Positions 54,201 through 60,290 of a stretch of 64,000 nucleotides of DNA are shown piece after piece. The notes below the pieces were generated by a model, which worked only from the letters and a program-made list of their open reading frames with translations, searched no databases and had not been told where the DNA came from. The position numbers were made by a program, and so were the translations under genes. Where the stretch lies: contig NZ_JAHWXM010000001.1 in assembly GCF_023091225.1 (NCBI RefSeq), positions 2,501,913 through 2,565,912 of the forward strand. Reading direction: 5' to 3'. This DNA comes from Microbacterium galbinum (GTDB taxonomy: Bacteria; Actinomycetota; Actinomycetes; Actinomycetales; Microbacteriaceae). Positions within the stretch are counted from its first letter, which is position 1; the number at the start of each line of letters is the position of its first letter.

Positions 54201-54542
54201 CTCACGATCGGCGCCGACGGCACGGCCGCCGCGATCGTCACCATTCCGGACTCGGTCGATGTCGGAGAGCACACGCTCACCGCCACCGGCCCCTCGGGGC
54301 TTGCGTCGCTCGCGGTCACCGTGACGGCAGCACCGACCGAAGGTGGGCCGGGCGGTGGGTCGAACGGTGGCCCCGCCGGTGGAGCGGCTGCGGCCGGCCC
54401 CGATGGCCTGGCGTCGACCGGCTCCGATTTCCCCGTGGTGCCCGTCGGCATCGCCGCAGCGCTTCTCCTCGCGCTCGGTGTGCTGATGGTGTGGCGTCGT
54501 CGGTCCGTCCTGGCCGACGCGTCGGAGGCGGATGCCTCCTGA
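51231..54542 (+). CDS. Secreted, sortase-anchored right-handed beta-helix protein
   Basis: This 1103-residue protein starts at the ATG with AAGAAGGGA upstream. It has a signal peptide (cleavage near AVA-D39). A right-handed parallel beta-helix follows (about 45-600) with repeated Asn-rich turns, as in polysaccharide lyases and glycosidases. Then come an F5/8 type C domain (about 622-763), a CBM_X2-like Ig module (about 773-873), a FIVAR-like helical module (about 874-940), an Ig-like domain (about 950-1035), a Gly/Pro/Ala linker, LASTG at 1060-1064, a hydrophobic helix and an Arg-rich tail. It would sit on the cell wall and bind or cut the target polysaccharide. The catalytic family of the helix is not assigned. 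Confidence 0.88.
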   Translation: MTRHRPPRHRGRRFGAFALTSILATTALAGVAAAPAVADVTDAGWAGATANPYGGTDYFLDATGGDDAASGTSEATAWKSLAKANDTTFLPGDRILLKGGETWSDQQLWPKGSGEAGKPIVIDAYGDPEDGLPYIATNGNVPSPFTSGTTKNVQTVGLTGAVNLRNQEYVHIANLELSNDDDFATDITRGSYVRDGVSVSINADLLPAGADTIMDGIVIRDLHVHDIDGPSIWQRIHYGGVNFQVFGSQQYGAYATGGHYFRDIEIVNNTFERVELHAIQFGFNWFGDQVGYNDETGKFHEGWEQLWVRDRDLYSRNVHIAHNYAESIGQGPYQFANTKNLLAEYNEANGWLQRYEQVSAGLYLWAGAESVMRFNEIYDGPANQYDATPWDLEFTNFDVTYEYNYSHDNKGGWMAYMGNSGNSVARYNLSVNDNGVIWKNMLSSNYSPTYVLNNVFVYDGSILESVHDEVLKDRVYFANNIFYNTSTTDTTTWAAKPGGLDRAVFSNNAYYEASGEYSTQQPKDDRAVIGDPLFVGDPADYAQGAGVENIRQSASIFRLDDASPLVDAGRYNERIGEFDFFGDPSYRGDAPDIGLHETANGPVVTNPVDDDPIEEEGVDTRVDLALGKTATASSTHPHQNFVLSADKLVDGDPTTRWAAADDATFPLTIDIDFGAETAFDEVVLDEFTDSGTGLRVKDFTLQSWNAETEQWEAFVTRDSGIGRDAVIDGFGTVTSSKLRLSITSMLPGEVYKPTLTRISVYRNADNAQPVVTPAIGVFDRNPAQADNPNNVVEFTADADGATLDAIRYVTTSGAVVGSLDADDYTVTAGAEGVSVYRLTQSFYADKMLGTSGLIFEFSAGNPVRVTVEIVDTSEIEALIAEGDALAASVSDAALDAALDDARALVAKVNRTTPGSGNAEVTQVAVEEVAGVLSTAIAEVDPGEGETPARSISVEGGALRIGVPTTIDIAGFVAGEEVELVLHSEPVLLATLTIGADGTAAAIVTIPDSVDVGEHTLTATGPSGLASLAVTVTAAPTEGGPGGGSNGGPAGGAAAAGPDGLASTGSDFPVVPVGIAAALLLALGVLMVWRRRSVLADASEADAS

Positions 54543-54559
54543 CCGGAGGGGATGAAAGA

Positions 54560-54589
54560 GGGGCGGGGTCGTGGGTGCGACCCCGCCCC
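54560..54589 (+). terminator. 12-bp stem-loop after the beta-helix gene
   Basis: GGGGCGGGGTCG (54560-54571) and CGACCCCGCCCC (54578-54589) pair perfectly around TGGGTG, 17 bases after the stop codon. There is no clear T-run. Confidence 0.7.
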
Positions 54590-54611
54590 TGTCATTCCCG
54601 CACACGGCTGG

Positions 54612-54663
54612 GGGGTCGAGACACGCCGCGCGCGCGAGGGCGGTTGGGGCGTGTCTCGACCCC
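54612..54663. repeat. Stem-loop of the GGGGTCGAGACACGCC family, copy 2
   Basis: GGGGTCGAGACACGCC (54612-54627) pairs with 54648-54663. The stem sequence is the same as at 42093-42148. It lies between the beta-helix gene and the convergent small gene at 54675 and could serve as a bidirectional terminator. Confidence 0.75.
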
Positions 54664-54674
54664 TCAGGGGACGG

Positions 54675-54800
54675 TCAGTCCTCGTCGGGCTCTTCCGGCG
54701 CGCCGCCCGAAGCCGTGTCGGCCTCCTCGTCGGCGCCGGGCGTGCCCTGCGTGTTCTGGTGATCGGCGTCGTGCAGGTCGTTGCTCACGGGATCGCTCAT
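54675..54800 (-). CDS. Small acidic protein, 41 residues
   Basis: The ATG at 54800 has GAAGGAGG at ideal spacing, and the frame closes at TGA (54677-54675). The product is hydrophilic, with many Asp and Glu and no Lys or Arg, a HDADHQNTQG segment and an acidic EEPDED end. The strong ribosome site and sensible composition support a real gene too short for usual length limits. No function is recognised. Confidence 0.65.
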   Translation of the reverse strand: MSDPVSNDLHDADHQNTQGTPGADEEADTASGGAPEEPDED

Positions 54801-54898
54801 GTCGTCCTCCTTCGGTGTGAGTGGACATGCACCGTACGTCCGCTCCGACGCGTGCGCGCAGGGGGTTGACTCCCTCGTTCCCCATGCCCGTTCTCCTA

Positions 54899-54960
54899 CA
54901 CCGATCGGTGCAGAATGCCGCTTCTGGGGCTCCGTTGCCGGCGTTTCGCACCGATCAGTG
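54899..54960. repeat. 62-bp element with two ACCGATCGGT-type boxes 50 bp apart, copy 2
   Basis: ACCGATCGGT (54900-54909) and ACCGATCAGT (54950-54959) repeat the geometry of 1941-2006. GAATGCCGCTTCTGGGGC between them matches the reverse strand of copy 1 except for a few bases. It lies between the small acidic gene and the end of the concanavalin-like gene. Confidence 0.75.
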
Positions 54961-54967
54961 CGTTACG

Positions 54968-55738
54968 TCACACATTCCAGCCGCGCAGCGCATGGATCAC
55001 CGCGGTCTTCGGGTACTCGCCTCCCGGCTCCCCGAGCTCGAACAGGTCGATCATGAGGAACATCGGATGCCGTGGCGCCTGGGCCGCGTGGAACACCACG
55101 ACGCCGTCGCAGCCGATGACCGTCTCGCCGTCTCCCCAGATCGCGGTCCAGGTGTGCGGGGTGCGGGCGTCGTGATCGAGCGCGACCTCGACCATGTCGG
55201 TCACGAGCCGGTCGTCGCCGTGCGCCTTGATGCCGCAGCGCGCCGTCCACCCCGTCGCGCCCGGCCGCGCATCGATCTCGAAGATGCAGACCTCTCCGCG
55301 GTCGTGCTCCGACTCGTGCTCGGTGCCCACGAGCCAGGCCGCGAGCATGCATCCGGGATCGTCGCTCGCGCTCACCGTGATGTCGACGCGCCCGCGGCGG
55401 GGCGCCCACGACAGCCGCGTCGGAACGGCGGTGCGCACGGTGAGCCCGTCGGGGCGATGCCGGTGCGTGCCTCGGGTCGATCCGACGGGTCCGCTGAACG
55501 ATCCGGTCTGCAGGTTCGACACCCGCATCGGGGCGTCCTCCGGCCGCCAGTCGGGTTGGTCGGCGCCGATCCGCAGCACCAACCCCTCTGGCGCGGTCGC
55601 GTATCGCGCCTCCGCGCGCTCCGGCGTGGTCCAGTGGGCGAGGTAACTCGTCACCCACAGGTCGGGGTCGGGGCCGTCGGCGAAGTCGTCGACGACGTCG
55701 GGCTCGCGGTCGGGCGGGGGAGGGAGCAGCTCGGGCAC
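54968..55738 (-). CDS. Concanavalin A-like / GH16-like fold protein
   Basis: A 256-residue protein without signal peptide that looks like a beta-jelly-roll of the GH16/ConA superfamily: an N-terminal FADGPDPDLWVTSYL, central EVCIFEIDARPG, and TPHTWTAIWGDGETVIGCDG near the C-terminus. The GH16 active site ExDxxE is incomplete, since the second acid is missing after EIDA, so it is probably a non-catalytic or differently acting member. It is followed downstream by the paired-box element. Confidence 0.7.
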   Translation of the reverse strand: MPELLPPPPDREPDVVDDFADGPDPDLWVTSYLAHWTTPERAEARYATAPEGLVLRIGADQPDWRPEDAPMRVSNLQTGSFSGPVGSTRGTHRHRPDGLTVRTAVPTRLSWAPRRGRVDITVSASDDPGCMLAAWLVGTEHESEHDRGEVCIFEIDARPGATGWTARCGIKAHGDDRLVTDMVEVALDHDARTPHTWTAIWGDGETVIGCDGVVVFHAAQAPRHPMFLMIDLFELGEPGGEYPKTAVIHALRGWNV

Positions 55739-55804
55739 CCCCTCATCCTCCCCGGCTGGACCGAAATTCGCTGACGCGCGATCGGTGAAATCGGATGCTC
55801 ATGC

Positions 55805-56476
55805 TCACCGGTTCGCCCGGGCGTCGTCGATCCCGCGGGCGAACCGGTCGAGCGCGGCGGCGACCTCGGCGGGGTGGGTGAGAGCCGCATAGTGCCCGCC
55901 GGGCACCTCGACGGGGTCGCGCCCCACGCGTTCGCGCACGACCCGGCGCATGAACGGCGCGGGGAAGAAGTTGTCGTCGGCGCACACGATCCCGATCGTC
56001 GGGATCGCCGGCAGACGATCGCCGGGCCACGGCTTCGACAGCCACGCGCCCTGCTGGTCCCGTTCGCGTCGACGCGCTTCGTCGGCCAGTTCCCGCGGCA
56101 CACCGTTGTAGAACGAGACCTCGGGGTCGTCGTCGATGCTCTCGCGGTCGTGGCCGGTGTTCGTCCACCAGTCCATGAACGTCTCGCCCGGCTGCGGGAT
56201 CATCGCCGAGAAGAACACGAGTCCGTCCGCCTCGAGCGCCTCCGCCGCGAGGGGCGCCGTGAAGCCGCCGAGCGAATGGCCGACGACGATCACGTGATCG
56301 CGGGTGCCCACGGCCTCGACGACCGTGCGCACGTAGTCGGAGAGCTCGGCATCCGATCGTTCGGTCGGGAGGTCGACCGCCACCGCCTCGTGCCCGGCGC
56401 GCTCGAGGTGCGGCGCGACCAGGTGCCAGTCCCAGCCCGTCGATCCGCCGCCGTGGATGAGCGCGAAGGTCGCCAT
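55805..56476 (-). CDS. Alpha/beta hydrolase (RsbQ/esterase-like)
   Basis: A 223-residue hydrolase with LIHGGGSTGWDWH at the oxyanion turn, nucleophile elbow VGHSLGGF near residue 66, a late aspartate in CADDNFFP and His in PGGHYAALTHP. The length and motifs fit the small salicylate-esterase-like group. TACCGT ends six bases before the ATG, so it is probably leaderless. It is divergent from the DUF1684 gene. Confidence 0.88.
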   Translation of the reverse strand: MATFALIHGGGSTGWDWHLVAPHLERAGHEAVAVDLPTERSDAELSDYVRTVVEAVGTRDHVIVVGHSLGGFTAPLAAEALEADGLVFFSAMIPQPGETFMDWWTNTGHDRESIDDDPEVSFYNGVPRELADEARRRERDQQGAWLSKPWPGDRLPAIPTIGIVCADDNFFPAPFMRRVVRERVGRDPVEVPGGHYAALTHPAEVAAALDRFARGIDDARANR

Positions 56477-56482
56477 GGGGTC

Positions 56483-56558
56483 ACGGTAGTCCGGCGCGCG
56501 GCATCCGCACCAGGCCTTCCGGTTCGCCCGCCCCGGCGAGGGCGAACCCCCGTAGCCT
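56483..56558. promoter_or_regulatory. Divergent leaderless promoters with a 9-bp palindrome
   Basis: Leftward, TACCGT (56488-56483) precedes the hydrolase ATG by six bases. Rightward, TAGCCT (56553-56558) precedes the DUF1684 ATG by six bases. Between them GGTTCGCCC (56521-56529) and GGGCGAACC (56540-56548) form a perfect palindrome that could regulate both. Confidence 0.55.
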
Positions 56559-56564
56559 GGACGC

Positions 56565-57191
56565 ATGTCGACCCCCGCATCGCGCACCGCCCTCGAAGTC
56601 GCCGACTGGCGACGCCGTGTCTTCGCCCTCTACGCCGCCGTGCGCGAGGCCGATTCGCCCGAAGACGCCCACGAACTGTGGCGCATCGAACGAGACGACC
56701 TCATGCTGCACCATCCCGCCACGGCGTTGCTGCCCGAGGACCGCGTGATGTTCGAGGGGCTGCCGATCGCCTCGTACGACGCGCAGTGGCGGTTCGAGCT
56801 GCCGATCCTCGAGGCCGAGCCCGGCGGATTCGACTTCGCGACCGGCACCGACGGCGTCGTGCCCTTCGAGCGCATCGGTCGGGTCGAGGTGCCGGATGCC
56901 GGGTCGCTCGACGTGTGGCGGTTGACGACGTACGGCGGCGGGCTCTTCATCCCGGTGCGCGATGCGCTTGCCGGCAAGCCCGGCGGCACCTACGGCGGCG
57001 GCCGCTACCTCGTCGACACGATCAAGGGCGCCGACCTCGGATCGGATGCCGCGGGCGGCACGATCGTGCTCGACTTCAACTTCGCCTACAACCCGTCGTG
57101 CGCCTACGACCCGGCGTGGGCCTGCCCGCTCGCCCAGCCCGGCAACGTGCTCCCCGTCGCGGTGCCGGTGGGGGAGATGTACGCGGGCTGA
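56565..57191 (+). CDS. DUF1684 protein
   Basis: The 208 residues match DUF1684: an N-terminal helical ELWRIERDDLMLHHPATAL, a PEGR-like loop around YDAQWRFEL, and the highly conserved C-terminal half GGTYGGGRYLVDTIKGAD and LDFNFAYNPSCAYDPAWACPLA. The biochemical role is unknown. The message is probably leaderless. It converges with the MHS transporter. Confidence 0.88.
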   Translation: MSTPASRTALEVADWRRRVFALYAAVREADSPEDAHELWRIERDDLMLHHPATALLPEDRVMFEGLPIASYDAQWRFELPILEAEPGGFDFATGTDGVVPFERIGRVEVPDAGSLDVWRLTTYGGGLFIPVRDALAGKPGGTYGGGRYLVDTIKGADLGSDAAGGTIVLDFNFAYNPSCAYDPAWACPLAQPGNVLPVAVPVGEMYAG

Positions 57192-57207
57192 GCTCTCCTC
57201 GCAGACC

Positions 57208-58566
57208 TCATCTCGTGGAGACCGACTCGTCGGCCGTGTCGACCGGAGCAGCGGCATCCGCCCGGTGCAGCGTCTCGGGCAGCACGGAGATGCCGATCAG
57301 TCCGATGACGCTCAGGCCGACGAGGTAGCCGGCGACCAGCCAGGGAGCACCCTCGGAGAGGCGGACGAGCGCGGTGGCGACCAGCGGGGCGGTGCCGCCG
57401 ACGAGGGCGGCCGGGATCTCGCGCGAGATCGCGATGCCGCTCCAGCGCATGCGGGTGGGGAAGAGCTCCGCCAGCATCGCCGCGGACACGCCGATCGTCG
57501 CCCCCTGCACGATCGCCAGACCGAGGATCAGGCCGAGCGCGACCAGCACCGAGTTCTCGGTCTGGAAGAGCATGAACATCGGGAACGCGAAGGCGATCGC
57601 GAAGATCGCCGCGCCGATCAGCACGGGCTTGCGGCCGATGCGGTCGGCGAGACGCCCGAACCCGAGGGTGGCGGGGATGGTGAGCAACTCCGCGACGATG
57701 AGGCCGATGAGAGCGTGCGTGGGGTTCACCGAGAGCGTGCCGGTCGTGTACGAGATCGAGAACGTCTGCACGACGTAGACCCAGGGCAGGGCGAACACGA
57801 ACAGCGCCATGCCGGCGAGCAGGGTGCGCCAGTGCGAGCGCACCGCCGTGACCAGCGGCGCACGCGTCACCTCGCCATCGCGCTCGGCGGCCTCGAACGC
57901 CGCGGTCTCCTTGACGCGCAGGCGGAAGTACAGTGCGAACGCCACGATCACGATGCTCGCGATGAACGGGATGCGCCATCCCCACGCCTGGAACTGCTCG
58001 ACCGGCAGCAGGCTGATGAGGGCGAAGGTGGCGGTGGCGAGTGCCATGCCCACGTAGACGGATGCTCCGGGGAAACCCGCGATGAAGGCGCGGTTGCGCG
58101 TGTCGGACGACTCGCTCGCCATCGTCATCGCGCCGGCGAACTCCGCACCCGCGCCGGCGCCCTGGAAGAGGCGCAGGACGATCAACAGGATGGGTGCCCA
58201 GATGCCGATGGTCTCGGCGGTCGGCAGCAGGCCGATGAGGGTCGTCGCGATGCCCATCATGAGGAGCGTGGCCAGGAGGGTGCCCTTGCGGCCGATCCGG
58301 TCTCCGAAGTGCGCGAACACGAGGCCGCCGATCGGGCGGGCGCCGAAGCCGACGGCGAACGTCGCGAATGCACCCAGCAGCCCGGCGAAGTCGCCGCCGC
58401 CCGGGAAGAACAGCGGCGCGAAGACCAGAGCCGATGCGAGTCCGTAGAGGGTGAAGTCGTACCACTCGATGATGGTTCCGACCGAGCTTCCGATGACGGC
58501 CCGTCGGCGTTGTGCGCGGGGGTCCAGTCCGGGGCGATCGATGTCGTCGGCGATGTCGATGTCCAT
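57208..58566 (-). CDS. MHS-family MFS transporter
   Basis: A 452-residue carrier with VGTIIEWYDFTLYG in the first helix, FAHFGDRIGRKGTLL and LFQGAGAGAEFAGA, the same family as the transporter at 26603. AGGAG precedes the ATG at 58566. A -10 box TAGCCT (58640-58635) places the transcript start at the foot of a hairpin (58628-58591). The substrate is unknown, probably an organic acid. Confidence 0.9.
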   Translation of the reverse strand: MDIDIADDIDRPGLDPRAQRRRAVIGSSVGTIIEWYDFTLYGLASALVFAPLFFPGGGDFAGLLGAFATFAVGFGARPIGGLVFAHFGDRIGRKGTLLATLLMMGIATTLIGLLPTAETIGIWAPILLIVLRLFQGAGAGAEFAGAMTMASESSDTRNRAFIAGFPGASVYVGMALATATFALISLLPVEQFQAWGWRIPFIASIVIVAFALYFRLRVKETAAFEAAERDGEVTRAPLVTAVRSHWRTLLAGMALFVFALPWVYVVQTFSISYTTGTLSVNPTHALIGLIVAELLTIPATLGFGRLADRIGRKPVLIGAAIFAIAFAFPMFMLFQTENSVLVALGLILGLAIVQGATIGVSAAMLAELFPTRMRWSGIAISREIPAALVGGTAPLVATALVRLSEGAPWLVAGYLVGLSVIGLIGISVLPETLHRADAAAPVDTADESVSTR

Positions 58567-58590
58567 GGCACTCCTGTGTGTCGAGGTGGA

Positions 58591-58640
58591 GGTCCGCGCG
58601 CCGACGTCCGTCGGTGGGCGCGCGAACCTCACTCAGGCTA
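58591..58640 (-). promoter_or_regulatory. Promoter -10 box and 5'-terminal mRNA hairpin of the MHS transporter
   Basis: TAGCCT reads leftward at 58640-58635. Transcription would start near 58628, where GGTTCGCGCG begins a stem pairing with CGCGCGGACC down to 58591; CCGAC/GTCGG extends it. The leader is therefore a stem-loop followed by about 24 bases to the ATG. Confidence 0.5.
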
Positions 58641-58805
58641 GACAGATCGTCCACAGGTCTTCATGTGCCCAGGACACAGGGTCGGACGCTCGAAATGAGT
58701 GCACCGCACATGCGCGGCGTCCAGCGCGGCCGCTCGGTGATAGCAGCTTTCAGTCGTGCGTTCAATGGCTCCCGGGAGATCGCGCCGGGGTGGAACCATC
58801 GGAGC

Positions 58806-59300
58806 ATGGATGCCGCAGTCGTGGTCGAGGTCCCCGCGGGACATGACGAGGCGCTGCTGCGGAAGCTCGTAGAGGCTGCGGCAGGCGGGGATCAGGAGGC
58901 CATCGCGCAGGTGTACGACCTCACCTGCGTACCGGTTCTGCGTCTCATCCGTGACGTCGTCGACGACCCGACGGTCAGCGACGACGCCCTTCAGGCGACA
59001 TACCTCGAGATATGGCGTCGCGCGCACGAGGGCGCTTCGACGCGGGGGTCCGTGATCGGGTGGATCTCGGAGATCGCCTACGCGGAGTCGGTGGGCCGGC
59101 GCGCTCCGGGGGCCTGGCGCCCATTGCCGGACGAGCAGCGCCGATGCCTCGCGCTCGCACACTACTTCGGTCTCTCCCAGGTCGAGATCGCATCGGTGAC
59201 CGGCACGACCCTCGCGATCGTTCGCGCGCTGACGCGCGCCGCGCTCACGAACATTCGGGGCGAGTCCGGCCCCGAGCGCATCGCCGACCTCGCCAGCTGA
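58806..59300 (+). CDS. Orphan RNA polymerase sigma factor-like protein
   Basis: This 164-residue protein resembles an ECF sigma factor. A region 2-like helix bundle spans about 25-75 (QVYDLTCVPVLRLIRDV and ALQATYLEIWRRA), a short linker follows, and region 4 has a helix-turn-helix at about 105-155 (LPDEQRRCLALAHYFGLSQVEIAS). No anti-sigma gene is adjacent. The ATG has only a close GGAG. It may be a SigK-like factor or a degenerate regulator. Confidence 0.75.
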   Translation: MDAAVVVEVPAGHDEALLRKLVEAAAGGDQEAIAQVYDLTCVPVLRLIRDVVDDPTVSDDALQATYLEIWRRAHEGASTRGSVIGWISEIAYAESVGRRAPGAWRPLPDEQRRCLALAHYFGLSQVEIASVTGTTLAIVRALTRAALTNIRGESGPERIADLAS

Positions 59301-59339
59301 CGGTCTCCCGGACCGACCGACCGACCGACGAGGGACTCG

Positions 59340-60263
59340 TTACCGCGCCGTCTCGCTCACCCGGGGCCGCGTGAGACGCGGCACCAGCACCGGCGTGCTG
59401 TCGCGGTAGGCGATGTAGTCGGCGCGATCGCCCCACTTCTTCTCGGCGCGAGCCTCGAGCAGCGGGATGCCGCTCACCCGCGTGAGCAGCAGGATCACGA
59501 ACAGCGGCGAGAGCACGGCGACCCACTGCCACCCGGTGAGCACGGGCGCCGCGGTGATGAAGACTCCCACCCAGATCACGATCTCGCCGAAGTAGTTGGG
59601 GTGGCGCGACCGCGACCACAGGCCGGTGCGGATGAACTCGTCCCGATTGCGCGGGTCCTTCCGGAACGCCGACTTCTGGGCGTCGGCGACGATCTCGACC
59701 ACCATGCCGAGAGCCCACACGACGACCCCGACGATGCTCAGCCATCCGAGGGGCGGCCGGGCCGCGGCATCCGTGCTGATCGCGATCCACGCGGCCGCCG
59801 CCGTCAACGACACCCATGCGCCCTGGATCACCCACACCTGCAGGAAGCGCAGTGGCGAGCCCTTGATCTCGTCGAATCGGCCGTCCGATCCCGCCTTGTG
59901 CACGCGCATGGCGAGGAACGAGCCGAGGCGCGCGGCCCACAGCATCACCATGCCCGCGAGGATCCAGCTGCGCGCGTCGGGCATCGGCGTCAGCAGCACG
60001 AGAACCACGGAGATCACGAAGAAGGTAGCGCTGCCGGTGAGGTCGAAGAAGCGCTCGGTGCGCAGGAGGAATGCGGGGATGAAAGCGAGGATCTGGATGA
60101 CGAACGCCGCCGCGACCGCGAGAGCGAACAGGGGGATGCCGCCGACGGATGCGCCGTTCTGACTGCCGGCGAGTGCGACGAGCCCGCCGATGACGAGGGC
60201 GGCGACGATCGCGATGAGCGAGGTGCGGGAGGAGCGGGTGTTCGTGGGCGTCGGCGACGACAT
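59340..60263 (-). CDS. DUF1295 membrane protein (steroid 5-alpha-reductase/ICMT-like)
   Basis: The 307 residues have about seven helices and the conserved C-terminal SRSRHPNYFGEIVIWVG and a late DYIAYRDSTPVLVP, typical of DUF1295. Family members resemble isoprenylcysteine methyltransferases and steroid reductases, binding NADPH or S-adenosylmethionine near the membrane. It lies 27 bases after the acyl-CoA synthetase gene and is probably co-transcribed. Confidence 0.88.
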   Translation of the reverse strand: MSSPTPTNTRSSRTSLIAIVAALVIGGLVALAGSQNGASVGGIPLFALAVAAAFVIQILAFIPAFLLRTERFFDLTGSATFFVISVVLVLLTPMPDARSWILAGMVMLWAARLGSFLAMRVHKAGSDGRFDEIKGSPLRFLQVWVIQGAWVSLTAAAAWIAISTDAAARPPLGWLSIVGVVVWALGMVVEIVADAQKSAFRKDPRNRDEFIRTGLWSRSRHPNYFGEIVIWVGVFITAAPVLTGWQWVAVLSPLFVILLLTRVSGIPLLEARAEKKWGDRADYIAYRDSTPVLVPRLTRPRVSETAR

Positions 60264-60290
60264 GGCGTTCTTTCCGTTTCTCAGGGGGTT

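Noticed and set aside
51090..54605. Open frame of about 1170 codons on the minus strand
   Set aside because: It is antisense to the beta-helix protein gene, which has signal peptide, domains and sorting signal. No ribosome site or family features were seen in the antisense product.
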